The translations under genes and the position numbers were made by a program. Positions 1 to 4,403 of a stretch of 6,842 nt of DNA are shown piece after piece. The number at the start of each line of letters is the position of its first letter. Positions within the stretch are counted from its first letter, which is position 1. Under the pieces are notes generated by a model that saw only the letters and a program-made list of their open reading frames with translations, was not told where the DNA came from and searched no databases. Location: the NCBI GenBank assembly GCA_021299615.1, contig JAJTHC010000174.1, positions 1 to 6,842 of the forward strand. The letters are read 5' to 3'. This DNA is from Vampirovibrionales bacterium. GTDB taxonomy: Bacteria > Cyanobacteriota > Vampirovibrionia > Vampirovibrionales > JAJTHC01.

Positions 1-2079
1 CGTCTCCCCATTGGGCGTTTTCGCTGGAGCCTTCGTCGAGTGTTGAGCAGGCGTACTTTGTCGATTCATCACAGGTTCTGCAACGACCTTGGGTAATGCG
101 GAGCCTTGCCCCTTGGCACTTGTCGGCAAGGGACTCATTACAATTTTAGCTTTAGGGGCTAAATTAAGATAGTGAATCGTTTCCAACGCCACTTCCCTAA
201 AAATCGGAGCCGCTACAGTCGAACCCCAGCTTTCCGCCATTTTAGGACTGTCCACCACCACCATCATCAAAATCTCGGGTGATTCCGCAGGGAAGTAGCC
301 GATGAAGCTGGTCACCACGCCTCCACCAGAATAGCCTCCGCCTCGTGCTTTTTTTGCCGTGCCTGTTTTACCTGCCACGTTAATAAAGTCCAAATACGCT
401 GGGTGGGTTTTGTTCTTGTCTAAAGCGGTTGTCAACAAATACGTCATTGCTTGAGCAGTTTCAGGTTTATACACCCGATGCACCTTCTGCGACGGAATCT
501 TGGTGGCTAAATCCTTGGCGTAACGTTGGGCATCTTTGGAATTGTCCGCAGTCACCCCTTTAAATAAGCGAGGCGGTACCCACACGCCCCCATTGGCAAT
601 GGCATTTACCGCCATCGTCATTTGCAAGGGGGTCGCCATAATGCCGTAACCGTAGCCTAAAGACGCATGTTGAGAGTCGCTCCACTGGCGATAATCACTG
701 ACCACGCCCTTGGATTCACCTGTCATGGCAATGCGAGTAGGCTTACCAAAGCCTAGGTTTTTCAGCCGTTTAAAATAAGTCGCCGAATCAATCATCATGG
801 CAATTTTCGCACTGGCGATGTTGGAAGAATGTTGCAAAAGGTGGATTAAATCAATGTTACCGGGGTAAGGAAACTTGTTGTAGTCGTAATTCTGAATCGA
901 CCAGCCTCCAACTTTCATGCGACCTGTATCTAAAATACGACTTTTCGGTGTAATCACCCCTTCATCCAACCCATTGGCAACGGTCAGTATTTTAATGGTG
1001 GATCCTGGTTCGTAAACATCGGTAATCGCCCAATTTTTTAATTCTTCGAACCTGGCTTTTTGATATTTTTCAGGATCAAAATCGGGAAAAGCAGCTAAAG
1101 CAAGGACTTCCCCTGTTTTCGGTTTTAGCATAATTAAAGCCGCTCGTTCGGCTTTCGAACGAATCATGCCTGCCTTGAGTTCACGTTCTGCAATAAACTG
1201 TAATCGGCTGTCTAGGGTCACTTGTACATCTTGAGCATCCGCCACTTGAACAAAGTGCTTGAGTGAATTTTCATCATGCACCAAGGGACGCCCCCTGCCA
1301 TCGACCAAAAGAGGGTGCTTGCGTTTTTGCATGAACCAATCACTGCTTAAGTCATCGAGCTTGGAATGCACGCCTGTGGAAATTTCTGCGGCATCATTGA
1401 CATAACCCAAAACATGAGACGCCAAACGTCCTTGAGGGTATCGACGCAAGGGCTTTTGAAAGGGATCCAACCCTCCAATGCGTTCTTCCGCTAAAAGCAC
1501 TTGCCCTGTGCGTTTGTCAACACTCGCTTGCCCTGTTTTTTCGTCTAATAAAGGAACTTTCACACGTTCGGCACGAATGGCATCAATTGTTTTTTTTTCT
1601 AGGTTAGATGCCAGTAGTATCGTGGGGTAAGGCAATTGCAATTTGCGTAATATCTCGGCGTGAGACTCCTTCAAATGCTTGGCAAGTAAAGATGCCACTT
1701 GTTCAATGGGTTGTTTTTTGTAATCTCTGGGGTGCATGTAAAGGTCGTAAACAAGGGTGTCTTGAGCGAGTACGATGCCATTACGATCCACAATTTTCCC
1801 CCGATAGACTTGCGTAAGTTGCGTGCGGTGTTGACTTTGTGCGGTTTTACGTCTGAGTTCAGGGCCTTCAATCACTTTGAGCTTAAATATCTGCCCTGCC
1901 ATAAGAATAAATAGTAAAACCAGACCAAATAAAATAAATGAAAGTCTAGCAGGATCCATAAAGCCCTTGGGCAATGGCTGTCGCCTTAATGGACGTCCAG
2001 CATGAATGACGCTTCCTTCATCATCGTAATGGCGGCGTTTTTTCGATCGTCTAGCTTGTGTGGAACGAGTCTTATTCAC
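1..2079 (-). CDS. ftsI: FtsI-like class B penicillin-binding protein (septal transpeptidase), 3' end beyond window
   Basis: A membrane-anchored D,D-transpeptidase that cross-links peptidoglycan, most likely the cell-division enzyme FtsI/PBP3. The frame is open for 693 codons from GTG 2079 to the window edge. Residues 1-40 are a very basic cytoplasmic tail (RRSKKRR at 10-16), and about 46-62 form one membrane segment. RGKIVDRNG (93-101) opens the periplasmic dimerisation region, and RRYPQGRLASHVLGYV (212-227) is typical of FtsI/SpoVD proteins. The transpeptidase motifs are complete: S360-T-I-K363 in EPGSTIK, S418-S-N420, and K571-T-G573. The fold seems to end near residue 640, and the remaining 53 visible residues are rich in Pro, Ala, Lys and Ser, so the protein is longer than usual (E. 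coli FtsI has 588 residues). A downstream domain such as PASTA cannot be excluded. The GTG start is chosen because the frame has no better in-frame start and AGGA lies 6 nt upstream. No ftsL gene precedes it. Family certain; FtsI rather than an elongation PBP2 likely. Confidence 0.9.
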   Translation of the reverse strand, partial: MNKTRSTQARRSKKRRHYDDEGSVIHAGRPLRRQPLPKGFMDPARLSFILFGLVLLFILMAGQIFKLKVIEGPELRRKTAQSQHRTQLTQVYRGKIVDRNGIVLAQDTLVYDLYMHPRDYKKQPIEQVASLLAKHLKESHAEILRKLQLPYPTILLASNLEKKTIDAIRAERVKVPLLDEKTGQASVDKRTGQVLLAEERIGGLDPFQKPLRRYPQGRLASHVLGYVNDAAEISTGVHSKLDDLSSDWFMQKRKHPLLVDGRGRPLVHDENSLKHFVQVADAQDVQVTLDSRLQFIAERELKAGMIRSKAERAALIMLKPKTGEVLALAAFPDFDPEKYQKARFEELKNWAITDVYEPGSTIKILTVANGLDEGVITPKSRILDTGRMKVGGWSIQNYDYNKFPYPGNIDLIHLLQHSSNIASAKIAMMIDSATYFKRLKNLGFGKPTRIAMTGESKGVVSDYRQWSDSQHASLGYGYGIMATPLQMTMAVNAIANGGVWVPPRLFKGVTADNSKDAQRYAKDLATKIPSQKVHRVYKPETAQAMTYLLTTALDKNKTHPAYLDFINVAGKTGTAKKARGGGYSGGGVVTSFIGYFPAESPEILMMVVVDSPKMAESWGSTVAAPIFREVALETIHYLNLAPKAKIVMSPLPTSAKGQGSALPKVVAEPVMNRQSTPAQHSTKAPAKTPNGET

Positions 2080-2089
2080 GAGGAGTCCT
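2077..2089 (-). promoter_or_regulatory. Ribosome binding site and GTG start of the ftsI-like gene
   Basis: On the minus strand AGGA (2089-2086) precedes GTG (2079-2077) by six bases, which fixes this uncommon start. An ATG at 2095 lies out of frame. It would give only a 7-codon reading frame ending at 2072 that overlaps the GTG, so it is not the start of the penicillin-binding protein. Confidence 0.6.
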
Positions 2090-2143
2090 AGTCATTAGAG
2101 GGCTATTTTTTTATTGTAGAGTAAGCCTCCTAAAAAGAAAAGA

Positions 2144-2164
2144 AGTTTATCGTCGAGTTTATCA
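2144..2164 (-). promoter_or_regulatory. Possible extended -10 promoter and GATAAACT direct repeat upstream of ftsI
   Basis: On the minus strand the octamer GATAAACT occurs twice with a 12-base period (2163-2156 and 2151-2144). The upstream copy reads TGATAAACT, which fits an extended -10 box (TGnTAnnnT). A comparable TGCTAAACT stands before the helicase gene. I see no good -35 hexamer, so this rests on the -10 match alone. The paired octamers could equally be a regulator site. Confidence 0.25.
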
Positions 2165-2272
2165 TTTTCTGTACAGTGTTTATACTTTGTCGCTACAATT
2201 ATTTTGTGAAGGTCTCTCTACATGCCTTCACAAAATAATCTAGGCTCCTAGTCTAGCCTACTGTACAGAAAA
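2165..2272 (+). repeat. Structured repeat module, copy 1 (two-box element with nested inverted repeats)
   Basis: The outer arms are TTTTCTGTACAGT (2165-2177) and its exact complement ACTGTACAGAAAA (2260-2272). Inside, after 9 nt, lies the left box TTGTCGCT (2187-2194). Then comes a perfect 15-bp inner stem (2198-2212 with 2225-2239, 12-nt loop), the right box CTAGGCTCCTAG (2240-2251) and 8 nt before the outer arm. Both boxes recur with nearly the same spacing in copies 2 and 3. The inner stem is AT-rich with no T-run on either side, so it is a poor intrinsic terminator. It lies between two minus-strand genes in antisense orientation to them. Function unknown. Confidence 0.7.
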
Positions 2273-2321
2273 CTCTAAATTCAGCTATATAGCCTACAGA
2301 AAACTCTAAACTTGGCTATAT
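2265..2321. repeat. Two 26-nt direct repeats just beyond the folE2 stop
   Basis: The unit at 2265-2290 begins ACAGAAAACTCTAAA and ends GCTATAT. It recurs at 2296-2321 with three differences in 26 positions, giving a 31-nt period. The first unit overlaps the right outer arm of repeat module 1, so the shared ACAGAAAA belongs to both patterns. The second unit ends two bases before the folE2 stop codon. Confidence 0.75.
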
Positions 2322-2322
2322 A
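2286..2322 (-). terminator. Inverted repeat at the end of folE2, possible weak terminator
   Basis: TATATAGCC (2286-2294) is exactly complementary to GGCTATATA (2314-2322), a 9-bp stem with a 19-nt loop starting one base past the folE2 stop codon. No strong T-tract follows on the minus strand (the next bases are GCTGAATTTAG), so it is not a classical intrinsic terminator. It could still pause polymerase or protect the mRNA 3' end. The perfect palindrome GCTATATAGC (2284-2293) overlaps one arm. Confidence 0.3.
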
Positions 2323-2323
2323 T

Positions 2324-3175
2324 TTAGAAACTAGGCTTTTGTGGCATATTTTCAGCATGAGACGCCCATGCGTTATGAGCATGAATAGATTCTAATGCGG
2401 TGACTCTAATGCTAAAGCCCCTAATTCCCACCTGTTGACGCAATGCAAGCGTCAAATCACGAACCACATCTTCCACAAATTTCGCATTGCTGTACTGGCG
2501 TTCCGTCACCCATTTTTCATCGGCACGCTTGAGCAAGGGGTAAACAGCACATGATGCACTTTCTTCGGCGTGTTTAATGAGCGTTTCTAGTGAAAGTGCG
2601 TCAAGTTGATCTTCGTCTAGGGCGACGTCTAATATGGCGATGGCTCGTTGGTTGTGAGCGCCAAAATCGCTAATCGCTTTTGAGCAAGGACATAGGGTCG
2701 CCATAGGAACTTCAACTTTAGCAAATAAGGTGACTTTTCCGTGATTGTTCACCCCACTCAAGGTACAATCGTAACCCATAGGTGCCGAGTTTTCAGTGAC
2801 AGGAGCCTTTTTGTCTAAAAAGAGCTTGAACTGAATTTCAGCCGTAGCGGATTCGGCTTTTAAACGTTCACGTAATTCCACCAAAAACGGACGCAAATCG
2901 AGTGTAATGGGGTGAGCCGTCTTGCTCCAGTCGGCGACTTGTTCAATGAAGCGAGACATATGCGTGCCTTTTTCTTCAGGCAAAAGGCTTACGCTCATAG
3001 ACACTTGGGCATTGATGGCTTGTAAGCATCCTGAAGCTAAAAGAAATTGCAGGGGCATTTCAACATGACTAACGCCAGCGGCTTGCAAGGCGATGTTACG
3101 TTCGTCATTACGACCTTGCACGTCTTCTAAAAGGTCGGGGGAATTGAGCGGATCAAGCACAGTGGCATGAATCAT
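2324..3175 (-). CDS. folE2: GTP cyclohydrolase IB (FolE2)
   Basis: Converts GTP to 7,8-dihydroneopterin triphosphate, the first step of folate synthesis and the source of the queuosine precursor. The 283-residue protein has the length and signatures of the COG1469/FolE2 family. It opens with a conserved GRNDERNI segment (21-28). It carries the hallmark LCPCSKAISDFGAHNQR (161-177), with Cys162, Cys164 and His174 as likely metal and active-site residues, then PLLKRADEKWVTERQYSNAKFVED (213-236). The longest frame begins at 3190, but its second and third codons are themselves the Shine-Dalgarno AAGGAG. The start is therefore ATG 3175, with 6-nt spacing. FolE2 tolerates metals other than zinc and in many bacteria is a zinc-starvation backup for FolE. 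I see no convincing Zur box upstream and cannot tell whether a folE exists elsewhere. The gene stands alone, with repeat-rich spacers on both sides. Confidence 0.95.
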   Translation of the reverse strand: MIHATVLDPLNSPDLLEDVQGRNDERNIALQAAGVSHVEMPLQFLLASGCLQAINAQVSMSVSLLPEEKGTHMSRFIEQVADWSKTAHPITLDLRPFLVELRERLKAESATAEIQFKLFLDKKAPVTENSAPMGYDCTLSGVNNHGKVTLFAKVEVPMATLCPCSKAISDFGAHNQRAIAILDVALDEDQLDALSLETLIKHAEESASCAVYPLLKRADEKWVTERQYSNAKFVEDVVRDLTLALRQQVGIRGFSIRVTALESIHAHNAWASHAENMPQKPSF

Positions 3176-3187
3176 GGGGAACTCCTT
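3173..3187 (-). promoter_or_regulatory. Ribosome binding site that decides the folE2 start
   Basis: Minus-strand AAGGAG (3187-3182) lies six bases before ATG 3175. The upstream in-frame ATG at 3190 would place this site inside the coding sequence and has no ribosome site of its own. Confidence 0.8.
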
Positions 3188-3212
3188 CAATGGAATGTAT
3201 AGTGTTTTCTAT

Positions 3213-3331
3213 ATAAAATGTTCTATTGCCTCTTCGTTGTCGCTACGATTTTTTGTTCTGTTATGTACGTTTGTGTACACGCCCTTACAAAAAACATTAG
3301 GCTCCCAGAATAGTCTAATAGCTCATTTTAT
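3213..3331 (+). repeat. Structured repeat module, copy 2
   Basis: The outer arms at 3213-3227 and 3317-3331 pair at 13 of 15 positions (ATAAAATG..CTATT with AATAG..CATTTTAT). After 9 nt comes the left box TTGTCGCT (3237-3244). An 8-bp inner stem follows (3249-3256 with 3287-3294) and contains a nested TGTAC/GTACA hairpin (3264-3268, 3275-3279). The right box TTAGGCTCCCAG (3297-3308) precedes an 8-nt gap to the outer arm. The left side shares 14 identical bases with copy 3 (3231-3244 against the complement of 3504-3517). The module starts 37 bp upstream of the folE2 start codon, so it may lie in or near that gene's promoter or leader, in antisense orientation. Confidence 0.65.
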
Positions 3332-3415
3332 CTATAAAACCATATAGATGTTTCTTTATCATATCTTATAAAAAAGCCATGTCTATTAAAATTAGCTTAA
3401 TAATACCATTTCTTA

Positions 3416-3536
3416 GATTGAATAGCGACTAGGTGGATTCTAGGAGCCTAGACTCGCAGATGTGTGCAGTGTACAGAGACGACCATAAGCCATCGAGAAC
3501 CCGAGCGACAACGAAGACGCCAGACGCTATTCAATC
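3416..3536 (-). repeat. Structured repeat module, copy 3, with perfect 12-bp terminal inverted repeats
   Basis: GATTGAATAGCG (3416-3427) is matched exactly by its complement at 3525-3536, enclosing 121 bp. Read on the minus strand, after one mismatch the outer stem gains four more pairs, including one G-U if it is RNA. The left box TTGTCGCT (3511-3504) follows 8 nt later. The inner pairing is weaker: CTCG/CGAG (3453-3456 with 3494-3497) plus ATG/CAT (3460-3462 with 3491-3493). The right box CTAGGCTCCTAG (3451-3440) lies 72 nt from the start of the left box, exactly as in copy 2. No target-site duplication is visible in the flanks. It is the most GC-rich copy, and TGTACAC in its centre is shared with copy 2. 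Confidence 0.7.
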
Positions 3537-3612
3537 GTTTAATTGGTATAAAGCAGGATGTTTTTCAGAAAACGCTAAAGACGCTGTGGGAGAGGCTTAT
3601 GCGAAAGATTCT

Positions 3613-4356
3613 TTAAGAAATGTGATCGTGTTTTGAAATCCAGTGAATACAGGTGTCCACAAAGCGACGAGGGGAACTTAAATACAAGTCTTCCGCATGA
3701 AAGTCGTCTTCAAACAAAATGTGTTCGCTCGGACTGGTGGCTTTTTCGTTTAAGGCATCACCATGCCACGAATGAATGGTGCGGTCTTTACCGCCACTTA
3801 AAAATAAAATGGGAATATCTTCAATTTCATGCACCACGTCAATAGGGTTAGTTTTGGGCAAAAATAAATTACCAGGGCGAATGGTAAAGCTTCGCCATAG
3901 TTCAAACTTTTTGATTGAAGGAATAAAGGCTTCTTTACGGTAAAACTCATTTTCAATTTTTTCAAAAGAAACAGGCGCACTTACCGCAATCACACTTTCC
4001 ACATTTTTGTGGGAAGCCGCATGAATAATGGAAATCGCTGAACCCAGCGAAAAACCCATAAGGTAGACTTTTTCGTAACGTTCTTTGGCAAAGGCGACAA
4101 CGGCTTCTAAATCCTGCGGTTCTTTGGCGGTAAACGTGAATCGACCTGAACTTTGACCATGCCCCCTGAAATCGAGGGTCATAATGTCGTGATGCTTGAA
4201 AAAGTCTTCGGAAATGCCTTTAAAGACTTTGGAATCCTTGCACATGGACCAGCCGTGGCAAATAATAATGACGCTACGGCGGTTTTGATCATAGTGATTA
4301 AGGGCGATGCGTTCGCCGTCTTGGCTTTTGAGGAAAAGTTCGTTAATCGTTGTCAT
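3613..4356 (-). CDS. Alpha/beta hydrolase, serine esterase/acyl-hydrolase type
   Basis: A 247-residue single-domain protein with the full catalytic set of the alpha/beta hydrolase fold. The oxyanion-side HGWS motif is at 34-37 and DFRGHGQS at 62-69. The nucleophile elbow GFSLG (101-105) contains Ser103. Asp191 lies in LSGGKDRTI, and His220 in DDFHAED. No signal peptide or membrane segment is visible, so it should be cytoplasmic. The short cap region (about 128-175) and the HGxS/DFRGHG pattern resemble COG1073/DUF-type hydrolases and monoacylglycerol-lipase-like enzymes. The substrate cannot be read from the sequence. The ATG at 4356 is the only sensible start, since an in-frame TGA lies 12 bases upstream. 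Its ribosome site is weak (AGGA about 12 nt away). It begins 47 bp after the helicase gene and is probably partly co-transcribed with it. Confidence 0.85.
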   Translation of the reverse strand: MTTINELFLKSQDGERIALNHYDQNRRSVIIICHGWSMCKDSKVFKGISEDFFKHHDIMTLDFRGHGQSSGRFTFTAKEPQDLEAVVAFAKERYEKVYLMGFSLGSAISIIHAASHKNVESVIAVSAPVSFEKIENEFYRKEAFIPSIKKFELWRSFTIRPGNLFLPKTNPIDVVHEIEDIPILFLSGGKDRTIHSWHGDALNEKATSPSEHILFEDDFHAEDLYLSSPRRFVDTCIHWISKHDHIS

Positions 4357-4380
4357 GGCAAAACATCATCCTATCTTAGC

Positions 4381-4400
4381 GTATTAAATACACTATAGCA
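4381..4400 (-). promoter_or_regulatory. Possible internal promoter and small palindrome before the hydrolase gene
   Basis: In the 47-bp gap after the helicase gene the minus strand reads TGCTATAGT (4400-4392), a fit to an extended -10 box, about 36 nt upstream of the hydrolase start codon. It is followed by the palindrome GTATTTAATAC (4391-4381). No -35 match is seen. This would allow the hydrolase to be expressed apart from the helicase. Confidence 0.25.
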
Positions 4401-4403
4401 CAG

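Larger units (their letters stand above)
3176..3612. other. Repeat-bearing intergenic region between the hydrolase gene and folE2
   Basis: This 437-bp stretch holds the folE2 ribosome site, repeat module copy 2 (3213-3331, plus) and copy 3 (3416-3536, minus), arranged with their right ends facing each other. The 84 bp between them is AT-rich, with only a small hairpin (CTATA with TATAG, 3332-3347). The 76 bp from copy 3 to the hydrolase stop shows only an AT-rich 5-bp hairpin at 3560-3573. I find no convincing gene. An open frame from GTG 3433 to 3636 (plus) has no ribosome site and runs into the hydrolase gene. No clear -35/-10 pair for folE2 is visible. Confidence 0.6.

Noticed and set aside
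2080..2095. A fourth right box near the ftsI start (TGACTAGGACTCCTC on the minus strand)
   Set aside because: It needs an inserted base to match TAGGCTCCT, and no left box or flanking arms are found at the expected distance. It overlaps the ribosome site.
2198..2239. Rho-independent terminator for folE2
   Set aside because: The stem is AT-rich with no GC-rich base and no T-tract on the minus strand after it, and it lies about 85 bp past the stop.
2165..2272. LexA (SOS) box from the TACTGTACAG-like sequences
   Set aside because: CTGTACAG lacks the 8-base gap of the CTGT-N8-ACAG box and is not upstream of the helicase gene. It is part of a stem arm.
3176..3240. Zur operator upstream of folE2
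   Set aside because: The AT-rich TATATAGAAAACACTATA stretch has no 7-1-7 or similar dyad resembling known Zur sites.
2165..3536. Integron attC sites as an explanation for the repeat modules
   Set aside because: attC sites have conserved RYYYAAC/GTTRRRY boxes at the outer ends and a variable interior. Here the outer arms vary, the conserved boxes lie inside, and no GTTRRRY core is seen.
2165..3536. CRISPR array
   Set aside because: The copies are only three, lie in both orientations, are about 110-120 bp long and are separated by a gene. There is no regular short repeat-spacer pattern.
3433..3636. Plus-strand 67-codon open frame starting at GTG 3433
   Set aside because: It has no ribosome site, starts inside the terminal-repeat element, and runs 24 bp into the oppositely oriented hydrolase gene. 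It is better explained as chance coding potential of the repeat element.
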